From NCBI RefSeq assembly GCF_025175675.1, contig NZ_JANIOA010000013.1:1-64000 (forward strand): a stretch of 64,000 nt of DNA, given 5' to 3'. This DNA comes from Sedimenticola hydrogenitrophicus (GTDB taxonomy: Bacteria > Pseudomonadota > Gammaproteobacteria > Chromatiales > Chromatiaceae). Both the position numbers and the translations under genes were made by a program. Positions 21,104-30,483 of the stretch are shown piece by piece (position 1 is the stretch's first letter; each line of letters starts with the position of its first letter). The notes under the pieces are model-generated. The model did not search any database. It saw only the letters and a list, made by a program, of their open reading frames with translations, and was not told where the DNA came from.

Positions 21104-24100
21104 TGCGCCCCCTGAGCCTCACCCTCTCCGCCTTCGGGCCGTTCCAGGCGTCCGAAACCATCCCCTTTGAACGGCTGGGCGAGAGCCCGCTGTTCCTGAT
21201 CAACGGCCCCACCGGCTCGGGCAAGACCACCCTCCTCGATGCCATCTGTTTTGCCCTCTATGGCCGCACCACCGGCAATGAGCGGGAGGGGAGCCAGATG
21301 CGCTGTGACCATGCCGCCGCCGATACCCTGACCGAGGTGATCTTCAGTTTCGAGCTGGCCGGCCGTGGTTACCGGATCCGCCGGGTGCCGGAACAGCAAC
21401 GGCCCAAGGCCCGCGGGGAGGGCACTACCACCCAGGCGGCCGAGGCGCAGCTCTGGGCCATCGATCCGGCGGGGGAAGAGCAACTGCTGGTCCCCGCCAA
21501 GGTGACCGAGGCAACCCGGGAGATCGAACAGCTTACCGGACTCAGCGTGGAACAGTTCCGCCAGGTGATGGTGCTGCCCCAGGGCAAGTTCCGCGAGCTG
21601 CTGCTGGCGGAATCGAAGGCGCGGGAGGAGATCTTCAGCCAGCTGTTCCAGACCCGCATCTACCGCCAGCTGGAGGAGCGGCTGAAGGCGCAGTCGGCCG
21701 GGATCCGGCGCGAGGTGGAGCAGGGCAGGCATGTCCAGCAGGGGATCCTGCGGGGAATCGGTCTGGAATCCCGGGATGAACTGGATGAGGCACTACGCGA
21801 CCTTCAGCCCGCGCTGGCGGAGGCCGCTGACGCGCGCCAGGCGGCGGAGCGGCAGCATGGCCAGGCGCAGCAGGCGCTGCAGCAGGCCAGGCACCTCCAG
21901 GAGGGATTCGGACGGCTGGATAAACTGCTTCAGGCGCAGGCCGAACTGGTGCGGCACCAGCCGGAGATCGAATGCCTGCGGCAGCGGCTGCTGTGGGCGG
22001 AGCAGGCCGAAAGAATCAAGCCCCGGTGCGACGGCTGGCTGGCCGCGCATGAGACGCTGAAAGCGGCGGCAAGCAAGCGGCAACGGGCGCAACAGGTGCT
22101 GGATGATGCCGTCAAGGTGCTGACCGGGTCGGCAGCGGCACTGCAAGACAGCGAGCGGCTGGACGGCTTGCTGGATAACGCCAAGCAACAATTGACCAAC
22201 CTGCAGGGATATCAGCAGCGTGCCGTCCAGCTGGCGGAGGCGACCCGTCGCTTGCAGGAGACCCAGGCCGTCGAACAGACGGCCCTGGAGGTACAGCACC
22301 GGCAGCAGGCGGAACTGCAACGGATCAGCCGGCAGCGCGAGCAGCTGCACAGCGAACGGAGTCAACAGCAACAGTCCCTGAACCAGTTGACGGACGCCCC
22401 GCTGCAGCTCAAGCAGATCAGCGATCAGGTGCGGGACCGGCGCGCGCTGGATGAGCTGACCCGGCAACGCGACCGGCAACGGCAGAGCCTGGAGGCGGCC
22501 GAACAGGAGGGCAAGCGGCTGGCCGCCGACCATCTGCAGCGGACCAACCAGTGCAAGCGGGTCGAGCTGGCCTGGCATCAGGGGCAAGCGGCCCTGCTGG
22601 CCCGGGAGCTGGAGCCCGAGCGGCCCTGTCCGGTCTGCGGCAGCCGGGAACATCCGGCGCCCGCCGAATCGCCCACCGAATCGCCCGCCGATCTGCCGGG
22701 CGATCTGTCGAGCGATCTGTCTAGTCAGGCCGCCCTGGAGCAGGCGCGCCAGGCCGTACAGGCGGCCCAGGAGCGGCTGAACGAGGCCCGCGATGCCTAC
22801 ACCCGAAAAAAGGGCGAGGCGACGGGGCTGGAGGCCCGCATAAGCGAACTGGAGCAGCGGCTCGGCGCGGCGGTGGCCGAATCCCTGGCGGCGTTGCAGG
22901 ACCGGCAGGCGCACCTGCAGCAGGCGTTGGAGACGCTGCAGTCGGTTCGGCAACGCTTGCAGGCACTCGACGCCGACGAGAGCCGGCTGAAGCAGGGCGA
23001 GGCGTCACGACGTGCGGATCTGGAAACCGCCAACGAACGGCTGGCGGCGGCGCACGCCGCCGTGGCCGCCGCCGCCAGTGAGCTGACGAGTGCTGGGCAG
23101 GAGCTGCCGACCGCCTACCGCGAGCCGGGTGCGCTCGAGCGGGCGATCGCCGAGAGCGGGGCCGAGGTGGAGCGGCTGAGCGCCACCATTGCCGCCGTGC
23201 GCTCGCAATACCAGCAGGCCACCGAAGCGCACGCATCGGCGCGGGCCACCTGTCAGTCAGCCGACGAGTCGCAGCTGACGGCGCAGGCGGCGCTGCAGCA
23301 GGCGGAAACACAATGGACCGAGGCGCTGGGCGCCAGTCCCTTTGCCGATCAGGGGGCGTTTGAGCAGGCCCGGCTCGAAGCGCGGGAACAAACGGCACTG
23401 CAGCAGGCGCTGCAGGAGCATGAGGCGTCCTGCCAGCAGACCGCCGGGGCGCTGCGGCAGCAACAGGCCGCCCTGGAGGGACACTCCGCACCGGATATCC
23501 CGGCCCGGGAGCGGCAACTTGCAACGGCCACCGAACTGAAGGAGCAGGCCGATCAGGCGTGGCGGCAATTGGACAGTCGCCAGGGGCAGTTGCAGGGTGC
23601 GGCGCAGAAGCTGGCGGAGAGCGAGCGCCAGTGCGCCGCGCTGGAGCAGCAGTACGCACTGATCGGCACCCTGAGCGAGGTGGCCAATGGCCAGACCGGC
23701 GACAAGATCAGCCTGCAGCGCTTCGTGCTCAGCGTGCTGCTGGATGATGTGCTGGTGGAGGCGAGCCGGCGCCTGCAACTGATGAGCAAGGGGCGCTACC
23801 AGCTGTTGCGCAAGAGCGAACGTGCCAAGGGCAACCTCGCCTCGGGCCTGGAGCTGGAGGTGGAGGACGCCTATTCCGGCAAGTGCCGCCCGGTGGCCAC
23901 CCTCTCCGGCGGGGAGAGCTTCCTGGCCGCCCTCTCCCTGGCGTTGGGACTCTCCGACGTGGTGCAGGCCTACTCCGGGGGGATACGCCTCGACACCCTG
24001 TTCATCGACGAGGGCTTCGGTTCGCTCGATCCCGAATCCCTCGACCTGGCGATCCGTGCCCTGATCGACCTGCAATCCTCCGGCCGCATGGTCGGCGTCA

Positions 24101-24195
24101 TCTCCCATGTGGCCGAGCTGAAGGAACAGATGTCGCTGCGCCTGGATGTCAGCAGTAGCCGTGCGGGGAGCCGGGTGACACTGGTGGCTCCCTGA
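21103..24195 (+). CDS. sbcC: Exonuclease SbcCD, SMC-like ATPase subunit SbcC
   Basis: 1030 residues. Walker A is GPTGSGKTTLLDAI near residue 37. The Q-loop VLPQGKFREL follows. Two long glutamine/alanine-rich coiled coils flank the zinc hook CPVCGSREH (about 506-514). The ABC signature TLSGGESFLAALSLAL and Walker B DTLFIDEGFGSLDPES lie near the C-terminus. The start is GTG at 21103, sharing one base with the sbcD stop. Just after the hook is a low-complexity stretch (AESPTESPADLPGDLSSD), encoded by short near-repeats, that is unusual and may have expanded by slippage. The gene is intact. Confidence 0.96.
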   Translation: MRPLSLTLSAFGPFQASETIPFERLGESPLFLINGPTGSGKTTLLDAICFALYGRTTGNEREGSQMRCDHAAADTLTEVIFSFELAGRGYRIRRVPEQQRPKARGEGTTTQAAEAQLWAIDPAGEEQLLVPAKVTEATREIEQLTGLSVEQFRQVMVLPQGKFRELLLAESKAREEIFSQLFQTRIYRQLEERLKAQSAGIRREVEQGRHVQQGILRGIGLESRDELDEALRDLQPALAEAADARQAAERQHGQAQQALQQARHLQEGFGRLDKLLQAQAELVRHQPEIECLRQRLLWAEQAERIKPRCDGWLAAHETLKAAASKRQRAQQVLDDAVKVLTGSAAALQDSERLDGLLDNAKQQLTNLQGYQQRAVQLAEATRRLQETQAVEQTALEVQHRQQAELQRISRQREQLHSERSQQQQSLNQLTDAPLQLKQISDQVRDRRALDELTRQRDRQRQSLEAAEQEGKRLAADHLQRTNQCKRVELAWHQGQAALLARELEPERPCPVCGSREHPAPAESPTESPADLPGDLSSDLSSQAALEQARQAVQAAQERLNEARDAYTRKKGEATGLEARISELEQRLGAAVAESLAALQDRQAHLQQALETLQSVRQRLQALDADESRLKQGEASRRADLETANERLAAAHAAVAAAASELTSAGQELPTAYREPGALERAIAESGAEVERLSATIAAVRSQYQQATEAHASARATCQSADESQLTAQAALQQAETQWTEALGASPFADQGAFEQARLEAREQTALQQALQEHEASCQQTAGALRQQQAALEGHSAPDIPARERQLATATELKEQADQAWRQLDSRQGQLQGAAQKLAESERQCAALEQQYALIGTLSEVANGQTGDKISLQRFVLSVLLDDVLVEASRRLQLMSKGRYQLLRKSERAKGNLASGLELEVEDAYSGKCRPVATLSGGESFLAALSLALGLSDVVQAYSGGIRLDTLFIDEGFGSLDPESLDLAIRALIDLQSSGRMVGVISHVAELKEQMSLRLDVSSSRAGSRVTLVAP

Positions 24196-24283
24196 ACGGC
24201 TCCCTCATCGGCCGAGGGCCAGGCACCGACCGCTGCGCAGAACTGATCTACAATGGGATAACCGATTGGATGGGGTTGCGTAA

Positions 24284-24358
24284 GGGGTCGGAGTCAAATT
24301 TGATCAAGGAAACGGGGCATCTCATACGACAATGTCCATCAAATTTGACTCCGACCCC
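24284..24358. repeat. Perfect 21 bp inverted repeat
   Basis: GGGGTCGGAGTCAAATTTGA plus T (24284-24304) is exactly complementary to ATCAAATTTGACTCCGACCC plus C (24338-24358), with a 33 bp loop. A partial second copy, CCGACCCCTGTCCTG, follows at 24368-24382. The word TCAAATTTGACTCCGACCCC is, from memory, a widespread REP-like sequence in proteobacteria associated with Y1 (REP-type) transposases. No such gene is in this window. It lies in the 238 bp between sbcC and the secreted small protein and could also terminate the sbcC transcript. Confidence 0.7.
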
Positions 24359-24433
24359 TGTCCTGTACCGACCCCTGTCCTGAGATTGAAGTAGTACCAG
24401 GCGAAACCCGAAGGCGATGACAGAGGAGCAGTC

Positions 24434-24772
24434 ATGAACAAGAGATGGGTAGCACTTCCCCTGCTGGTATTGACGACCGGCGCGGTGATAGCCGCCGGCG
24501 GCGTCAGCGTGATCAGCGTCAATGGCGCCAATGGCGCCTGGATCGGCTATAGCGACGGCAGCGTGCGCTTCTGTACCGGGGGTGGCGGCACCGCCATACC
24601 GTACTGGCAAAACTGCACCATCGCGGTCGAGGCGAACGGCTCTGCCGTGACCGATATCGGCAACAGCGACCAGCGTGCCTGGATCGGCCATGCCGATGGC
24701 CGCCTGCGCTACTGCAAAGAGAGCGGCAGTGACCAGAATCCGGTGGCCGAGTGTGTCGATGTGAAATCCTGA
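24434..24772 (+). CDS. Small secreted protein with a duplicated AWIG-DG-C motif
   Basis: 112 residues. The first 20 or so form a signal peptide (MNKRWVALPLLVLTTGAVIA). The mature part holds two similar units: AWIGYSDGSVRFC (about 35-47) and AWIGHADGRLRYC (about 83-95). Each is followed by a further cysteine (NC at about 60, EC at about 108), so two intra-unit disulfides are plausible. It resembles a tiny repeat fold, but I do not recognise a family. The ATG has AGGAGCAGTC before it, a good ribosome-binding site. It is monocistronic between inverted repeats. Periplasmic or extracellular location is inferred. Confidence 0.65.
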   Translation: MNKRWVALPLLVLTTGAVIAAGGVSVISVNGANGAWIGYSDGSVRFCTGGGGTAIPYWQNCTIAVEANGSAVTDIGNSDQRAWIGHADGRLRYCKESGSDQNPVAECVDVKS

Positions 24773-24818
24773 GCGATCATCGCCGCGGGGGCGCCGCTCC
24801 TACTGGTGAACCGCCCAC

Positions 24819-25062
24819 CTGGCCCTGCCCTTTACCCATTAAGTGGGCTGGACTGTATCCGGACGTAGGATGGGTGGAGCGCCCCCCATGAACTCTCCGC
24901 CGGCTCCGTCTCCGGCGCGCAACCCTTCGCGCATCTGCTCCGCATCCGAAGATGGGTTACGGCGCGTCCGACCACCGCGAACAACCGTCAACAAGGGTTC
25001 CGCGCCTCCACCCATCCTACACGTGTGTTCATGGGCATTTGTGGGTAAAGGGTAACCTGGCC
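24819..25062. repeat. Nested inverted-repeat element
   Basis: The outer arms are GGCCCTGCCCTTTACCCA (24821-24838) and TGGGTAAAGGGTAACCTGGC (25042-25061). The inner arms are CGTAGGATGGGTGGAGCGC (24864-24882) and GCGCCTCCACCCATCCTAC (25002-25020). Short frames on both strands are palindrome by-products with no ribosome-binding sites. It fills the gap 24773-25099 between the secreted protein and the patatin gene. Confidence 0.6.
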
Positions 25063-25099
25063 TGTAGGAGGCTTGCCCCGGGCCGATGGGCCGGCACAC

Positions 25100-26020
25100 T
25101 CAGCTGTTTAGGACATGCCGGAGAGTAGTTTCCATGCGTTGCACGCTTTCATAGCCCTCGGCAATCGCCTCGCCGGCACGGTCAAACTCCAGCAGGCCGA
25201 GCTGGCCCAGCCGTGGCGACAGCAGGACATCGGGCGGGTCGCCCGCCATCCGGCTTTTGGTGATGCGGTCCTGCATGATGTTGATCGAACTGGCCATGAC
25301 CTCGAATAGTCCCGGTGCCGTCTCCCCGCCTCTTTTCTCGCGGGTCCATTTGGCCAATGTCGATTCGAGCATGCCGGAGTTGAGTTTCTTCAGCAGCTGA
25401 TTGAACAGGTCCCGCTCCTGGCCGCCGAAGAGCTGTTTCTGTTGTGCCCGGGTTTTCAGGTGGCGCCCGATAAGGTCACTGTTGAGATTGGCCGCAATGA
25501 TCACATCGGCACCCATCGCCCGGCACAGCGAGATCGGTACCGGATTGGTCAGGCCGCCGTCCACCAACCAGCGGTCGTTCAGGTGAATGGGGGAGAACAG
25601 GCCGGGCAGCGCGATCGAGGCACGCACCGCGGTGGGCAGCGGGCCCTCCTGCAGCCATACCTCACGACCGCTGGCCAGATCGGTGGCCACGGCGGCGAAG
25701 GGCAGGGGCAGCTCCTCAATATTGGCATCCCTGAGCTTGTCCTCAAACGACGCCATCAGGCTGTCGCCTTCAATCAGCCCGCCCGCCATCTTTACATCCA
25801 GCAGCCGTACCACATCCCAGAAGCTGAGTCCCTTGACCCACTGCTCCAGGGCGTCGAGATGGCCGCCGCAGTAGGCGGCGCCCACCAGTGCGCCGACTGA
25901 GCAACCGGCGACGATATCGGGTTTGATTCCCTGCTCCTCCAGCGCTCGAATCACGCCGATGTGTGCCCAGCCACGGGCTGAACCACTGCCCAGGGCCAGG
26001 CCGATCTTCATGTTTTTCAT
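25100..26020 (-). CDS. rssA: Patatin-like phospholipase, RssA/NTE type
   Basis: 306 residues. The N-terminus has the glycine-rich oxyanion loop GLALGSGSARGWAHIGVI. The nucleophile serine lies in GCSVGAL, and the catalytic aspartate in LVDGGLTNPVP, giving the Ser-Asp dyad of patatin lipases. The length fits the RssA subgroup. Members hydrolyse phospholipids or lysophospholipids, but the in vivo substrate of RssA proteins is not settled. The start ATG follows GGGAAGAGAGGCC on the minus strand. It is divergent from the TonB receptor and appears monocistronic. The symbol is by family resemblance only. Confidence 0.85.
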   Translation of the reverse strand: MKNMKIGLALGSGSARGWAHIGVIRALEEQGIKPDIVAGCSVGALVGAAYCGGHLDALEQWVKGLSFWDVVRLLDVKMAGGLIEGDSLMASFEDKLRDANIEELPLPFAAVATDLASGREVWLQEGPLPTAVRASIALPGLFSPIHLNDRWLVDGGLTNPVPISLCRAMGADVIIAANLNSDLIGRHLKTRAQQKQLFGGQERDLFNQLLKKLNSGMLESTLAKWTREKRGGETAPGLFEVMASSINIMQDRITKSRMAGDPPDVLLSPRLGQLGLLEFDRAGEAIAEGYESVQRMETTLRHVLNS

Positions 26021-26407
26021 GGCCTCTCTTCCCGATCACCGAACTCCCATACAGGAAAGATTACACGGAGAGTGTGGAATTGGGTACTGCCGTTGACCCG
26101 CTTCCGCTTGCTACTATTGGTCAGGCCCGCCGGGAGCATTACACGTTCGTCTGGAGATGCCAGCCCCGCCACCGCGAATTCAGAACAATTGTGTAATACG
26201 CCCAACCCCCCAGACTCCCGGTCCTCATTCCATCCGCATGCGGCCTTCTTAGACTTTTGTTGTATTGAGCAGCTCCTTGCAGCGGGCTTAATGTTCACCG
26301 GTCACGATATAACCATACAAAATATATGTTATTGGTCGTCGGAATCGGGGTGTTCTGGCCGTCGGCTGGCGGCGTTGATTGCGGCGAATTAATTTAACGG
26401 AGGAAGT
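26021..26407. other. Divergent intergenic region, no gene seen
   Basis: 387 bp between the patatin gene (minus) and the TonB receptor (plus). The part next to the receptor is AT-richer (CATACAAAATATATGTTATT about 26314-26333) and probably contains its promoter. I could not identify a convincing Fur box, riboswitch or sigma factor site. Short frames here lack ribosome-binding sites. Confidence 0.4.
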
Positions 26408-28525
26408 GTGTTGCGAAGAATAACGCTGAATGTGAGCGGGTTACTGCCGGTACCCCTGGCCTTATTGCTGGCGGGCGCCGCTGTATCGGCACAGGCACAG
26501 GATGCTGATCTCCTGAGAGATATCACGGTCCAGGCAACGCGTGTGGACAAGTCGCTCTACAAGGTGCCTGCGTCCGTCGGCTACGTGGACGCGGATGATA
26601 TCCAGTTTGGCAGGCAGCAATTGGGACTCGACGAATCCTTGGTCAAGATCCCGGGATTGTTCATGCAGAATCGCTACAACTTCGCGCAGGACCTGCGTAT
26701 CTCCATTCGCGGTTTCGGTTCCAGATCGTCGTTCGGTATCCGCGGCATCAAACTCTACGTGGACGGGATTCCGGCCACCCTGCCCGATGGTCAGGGCGGG
26801 GTTGACAGTATCGACATCGGCTCCCTGGATCGTATTGAAGTGGTTCGCGGTCCCGCTTCCTCACTCTACGGTACCGCCTCCGGCGGTGTTATCAACATGT
26901 ATACCGAAGATGGTCCCGAGGACCAGCCGTTTATTGAGGCGCGCACCAGTTTTGGCTCGTACAAGTTTCGCAAGCATCAGCTCAAGGCCGGGGGGCAGGC
27001 GGATCGGCTCAACTACCTGGTGAACTTGTCCAGGCTGGAGCTGGATGGCTACCGGGATCACAGCAAGACCGAAAACGTGCTTCTGAACACCAAGTTTCGT
27101 TACGATATCGATCCGAGCTCCGATGTGACCCTCACCTTGAATGCCGTCGACTCGCCGGAGGCGGATGATCCCGGCGGGTTGCGCAGAACCGGCAATGCCT
27201 TCAATGTGGATATCTCCACGCCCAGTGCCGCGCAGCGCAACAATCTGCGCTTCGATGCCGGGGAGTCGGTCAAGCAACAGCAACTGGGACTGCTCTACAA
27301 CAAGTCGATCGGTGACCGGCACCAGTTCACGCTTCGCAACTACTACGTGTTTCGTGATTTCGATGCCAAACTTCCGTTCGGCTATTTTGGCGGCCCACTG
27401 GTGCCTTCGGGAGGTATTATTGACCTGCAACGCTTTTTCGTCGGTGGCGGCGGTCAGTACAGCTATACGGACGTGCTCTCCGGAATGAAAAACCGCTTTA
27501 CGGTGGGACTGGATATTGATAACCAGATGGATGAGCGGGTTAACTTCACCAATATTATCGACAGCAATGTGATCGGGCCCAAGTCGCTCGACCAGGACGA
27601 GGATGTCTTTAGTTGGGGGCTCTTCATGCAGAATGAACTGGCCCTCAGTGACTCGTTGGAACTGACCCTGGGGGCTCGCTATGACGAGGTGGAGTTTGAC
27701 TTCAGCGACCACCATTTTGTGGATGGTAGCGATGATTCAGGAAACATCACGTTCAGTGAGATAAGCCCGCGAGTCGGCCTGATGTGGAGTCTCGGCAACG
27801 CGCTCAATGTCTACGGCAATCTGGGTACTTCGTTCGAGACGCCCAGCAGCCGTGAATTCGCCAATCCCACCGCGGCGGGTGGATTCAATCCGGATCTGAA
27901 GGCACAGACCGCGGTCAACTACGAGCTGGGTATCAAGGGTGCGCTCTCTCCCCGAAGTGACTACGAGCTGGCGCTGTTTCGCATCGAGACCGACAACGAA
28001 TTGATCCTGGCGGGGCAGAATCCGGGCGGATCGGATTTCTACACCAACGCCGGTGAGACCTTGCGCCACGGCCTGGAGGCCAGTGTCAACCTGCAGCCAA
28101 TGCCGGGGGTGAATTTGTCGCTCGCCTATACCTACTCAGACTTTGAATTCAGCCGTTTCACAGATGCTGGCGGCACCTCGTTCAAGGACAACAGGATTCC
28201 GGGTATCCCCGAGCACGCCGCCTTTGCCGAGCTGGCCTACTATGCCCCTTCCGGTTTTTATGCCATCTGGGATACCCAGTATGTGGACAAGGTGTTTGTG
28301 GATAACGCCAACTCCGACAGCGCCAGCAGCTACGCCGTCTCGAACCTGCGCCTTGGCTATAGCCGGTATTACGGCGATACCGAGGTCACCACATTCCTGG
28401 GGATCAACAACATTTTTGACAAGCAGTATATCGGCAGTGTGCGGGTGAACGAGGCCAATAGCCGTTACTTTGAACCGGCACCCGAGCGGAATCTGTTTGC
28501 GGGTATCGCGGTGCAGTTTAATTAG
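26408..28525 (+). CDS. TonB-dependent outer-membrane receptor
   Basis: 705 residues. A signal peptide (about 1-30) is followed by a TonB-box-like DITVQATRVDK. The plug domain (about 45-165) has the usual RGFGSRSSFGIRG and RIEVVRGPASSLYG. A 22-strand beta-barrel ends in the aromatic-type terminus FAGIAVQFN. It imports a chelate or large nutrient, and the ligand cannot be told. The sequence resembles the FecA/PupB-like group with iron-type plugs, but there is no sigma/anti-sigma pair or ABC transporter next to it. The start is GTG at 26408 or TTG at 26411, with GGAGG at 26399. Its stop codon coincides with a family A-like terminal sequence. Confidence 0.92.
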   Translation: MLRRITLNVSGLLPVPLALLLAGAAVSAQAQDADLLRDITVQATRVDKSLYKVPASVGYVDADDIQFGRQQLGLDESLVKIPGLFMQNRYNFAQDLRISIRGFGSRSSFGIRGIKLYVDGIPATLPDGQGGVDSIDIGSLDRIEVVRGPASSLYGTASGGVINMYTEDGPEDQPFIEARTSFGSYKFRKHQLKAGGQADRLNYLVNLSRLELDGYRDHSKTENVLLNTKFRYDIDPSSDVTLTLNAVDSPEADDPGGLRRTGNAFNVDISTPSAAQRNNLRFDAGESVKQQQLGLLYNKSIGDRHQFTLRNYYVFRDFDAKLPFGYFGGPLVPSGGIIDLQRFFVGGGGQYSYTDVLSGMKNRFTVGLDIDNQMDERVNFTNIIDSNVIGPKSLDQDEDVFSWGLFMQNELALSDSLELTLGARYDEVEFDFSDHHFVDGSDDSGNITFSEISPRVGLMWSLGNALNVYGNLGTSFETPSSREFANPTAAGGFNPDLKAQTAVNYELGIKGALSPRSDYELALFRIETDNELILAGQNPGGSDFYTNAGETLRHGLEASVNLQPMPGVNLSLAYTYSDFEFSRFTDAGGTSFKDNRIPGIPEHAAFAELAYYAPSGFYAIWDTQYVDKVFVDNANSDSASSYAVSNLRLGYSRYYGDTEVTTFLGINNIFDKQYIGSVRVNEANSRYFEPAPERNLFAGIAVQFN

Positions 28526-28700
28526 GGTTTGCGCAAGGTAACTTCACCCGGTCTATAAGTGATTGGCCTGCCTTGTTGGCCGATCTTGATCCAGCCATCG
28601 TGTGAGGCCGGCAAGGCAGGCCGATCACTCCGTGAGTAGCTACCGCGCAAGAATAATTCCGTAGTCAAGTAGGGTGGGCACGTTTTTTGTGCCCACGCGG
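28525..28700. repeat. Mosaic of repeat families A (fragments), B (short form) and D
   Basis: GGGTTTGCGCAAGG (28525) resembles the left end of family A. A short family B copy follows (28559-28641: TGATTGGCCTGCCTTGTTGG to AGGCCGATCACTCCG), lacking the inner palindrome of the long form. GCGCAAGAATAATTCCGTAG (about 28645) is another family A end. The D hairpin GTGGGCACGTTTTTTGTGCC plus CAC is at 28675-28697. Together they fill the whole gap between the TonB receptor and the next gene. The order suggests serial insertions. Confidence 0.6.
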
Positions 28701-28729
28701 ATGAAACGGCACAGAGTCAGCGCCGTCAC

Positions 28730-29737
28730 CTACTGATCTTCCACCGTCAGATAAACCAGCGTCTGATTCAACAGTTGATAGGCAATTTCACCAAATGTGA
28801 AAGGGCCGGTGATATTGGCTGTTCGTTTCCCCTCCAGGTCCATATAGAGATAGTTGAGTATGCAGTTACAGGAGAACACCCAACTGCCGCCCGCGTCGGG
28901 CGTGACCGCCATGAATTCATCAATATAGTCAACCACTGGTGCGGCCAGCTTGTAATCCACGCCACTGAACACCGGGGCGTAAAACTCCACCATGCCCCGC
29001 TCGCTGTCCGAACCCTTGATGCTGACATTGACCATGGCACCGCTGTAATCCGCGACCAGCGGCAGGCGCGTATCGATCTCTTGTTGCCGCAGATAATCGG
29101 CGAAGTTTCCCGTTGCGCCATCAATCAGACAGTCCCCCGCGCTAAAACCGGAATCAGCAAAGCGGAAGGTGTGTCCTTCACCCTGCTGGAAGAGGTTGAC
29201 GATATCCAGTTGCGCCATTTTTGTTTCCGGGAGTCTGACGTGCATCGCCACCGCCCGGTTGTCCCAAGGCTCACCATCCAGGCCATTGATCACCTTTGGG
29301 GTGACTGACCCAGCGTCATCCAGGTGATGCCCGGATACCCAGCCGATAATCGGTTTTAAGAAAATATCCTCGTAGTCCGGCGCATTTTTTGCGTAGGACG
29401 AAAGAATCTCACTGCCGCCGGGAAGGATAATGAGAGAGAAGCCGTTATCCGGTGCCTCGTTCACCAGTGCCGGCAAATTGTGTGTGCTGTAACTTCTGAT
29501 ATCGATCCTGCTCCCGATGCCGGAGAGATCATTGATATACAGCTTGTCGCGGGTCACCGTGCCGCCGCGCTGATCCATGAAGTAGGGTATGGTTCCACCA
29601 ATCCAGTTGCCCCGGGGCAACTGTTTTAGCAGCGATTCATCACCGGCGATGGCCAGCGCACGGCCGTCGTCGATCAACTCAACGGCCCGTTGTAGTGAGA
29701 CCAGGCCTTGAGATCCGCTTGTGGCTTGCATTATCAC
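28730..29737 (-). CDS. Conserved protein of unknown function, possibly DUF6976
   Basis: 335 residues, soluble, no signal peptide. The N-terminus has LVSLQRAVELIDDGRALAI followed by GNWIGGTIPYFMDQRGG. A cysteine pair occurs in FSCNCILNYLYMDLEG near residue 285. It ends with FGEIAYQLLNQTLVYLTVED. The GGTIPYFM region and length recall the family I remember as DUF6976, and the C-terminal half is reminiscent of FIST-type sensor proteins (CNC-type motif, GPF-FGEIA). This is from memory and unverified. It is translationally coupled to the upstream gene by a four-base overlap (ATGA, 29734-29737). The pair seems to form one operon on the minus strand. Confidence 0.7.
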   Translation of the reverse strand: MIMQATSGSQGLVSLQRAVELIDDGRALAIAGDESLLKQLPRGNWIGGTIPYFMDQRGGTVTRDKLYINDLSGIGSRIDIRSYSTHNLPALVNEAPDNGFSLIILPGGSEILSSYAKNAPDYEDIFLKPIIGWVSGHHLDDAGSVTPKVINGLDGEPWDNRAVAMHVRLPETKMAQLDIVNLFQQGEGHTFRFADSGFSAGDCLIDGATGNFADYLRQQEIDTRLPLVADYSGAMVNVSIKGSDSERGMVEFYAPVFSGVDYKLAAPVVDYIDEFMAVTPDAGGSWVFSCNCILNYLYMDLEGKRTANITGPFTFGEIAYQLLNQTLVYLTVEDQ

Positions 29738-30483
29738 ATCTGCTCCATCTGTTGTCGCGCCCGGCTGAAGGGTTTGAGTTGTCCGAGTTCATGTTGCAGG
29801 GATCGCTGGTGCCGGACAAAGTACTTGCGCAGTTCCCGGCGGCGCATGTTTCTGACCTCGTCCGAATCAGCATTGACATACTGGCTGCGCACCCGGCTGA
29901 TCAACAGTTTCAGGCCCAACTGGCGTATGTTGATCTCGCTCTCATTGCTGATGACCCGGTGCCATACCGGGTCCTCGGCGATTGGGATGTCGCTTTCCGG
30001 TTCGGGCGTTGTGATGGTGGCTGTATCGCGAATGTCCGGAGCCCGGGGCGCGGGCTCCGGCTTCTGTACGGTGCCGCCATCCAGTGAGTGCTTCAGCCGC
30101 CAGACATCCTCCAGGTCCACGTTCAGCAGGCCGCAGACCACGCCATAGGCTGTTCGCTCGCCGAGCAACTCCAGTATCCGTTGGGTAAGCGCGCGGGTAA
30201 ACGGCAGGCCCTTCCTGCCAATCCAGGGGCAGTCATGATCGGCGCTCTGTTCACTGATTGCGGTATGGATATAGGTTCTGAATCCGCCCATCCCCAGATG
30301 CTGCCAGACCTGCTCTTCGCCGGCAGCGGCCCGGCCGCCAGGGATCGGTTTGAACCAGCGGTTCCGCTCCCGTTCCCCGATCCAGATATCGACCCGCTGA
30401 CGGTTGATATCCTGTTTTGCCCTGGTGATGCACCACGGCGCCTCTATCCCCAGAATGCGTTCACAGAACACAAGATCAAACAT
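29734..30483 (-). CDS. Uncharacterised protein, possibly a transposase-derived DNA-binding protein
   Basis: 249 residues, no membrane segments or signal peptide. The N-terminus (LGIEAPWCITRAKQDINRQR, about 11-30, then VDIWIGERERNRWF) recalls the front region of ISL3-type transposases. A possible helical DNA-binding region follows (LTQRILELLGERTAYGVVCG, about 99-118), then a proline/acid linker. The C-terminal third is strongly basic (MRRRELRKYFVRHQRS). No DDE catalytic domain follows, so it is not an active transposase. The zinc ligands usual in ISL3 heads are not clear. Its end overlaps the next gene by four bases. The transposase resemblance is an impression, not a search result. Confidence 0.55.
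   Translation of the reverse strand: MFDLVFCERILGIEAPWCITRAKQDINRQRVDIWIGERERNRWFKPIPGGRAAAGEEQVWQHLGMGGFRTYIHTAISEQSADHDCPWIGRKGLPFTRALTQRILELLGERTAYGVVCGLLNVDLEDVWRLKHSLDGGTVQKPEPAPRAPDIRDTATITTPEPESDIPIAEDPVWHRVISNESEINIRQLGLKLLISRVRSQYVNADSDEVRNMRRRELRKYFVRHQRSLQHELGQLKPFSRARQQMEQM

Noticed and set aside
24843-25099. Frames on both strands near 24.9 kb
   Set aside because: They arise from a palindromic repeat, so both strands read similarly, and neither has a ribosome-binding site.
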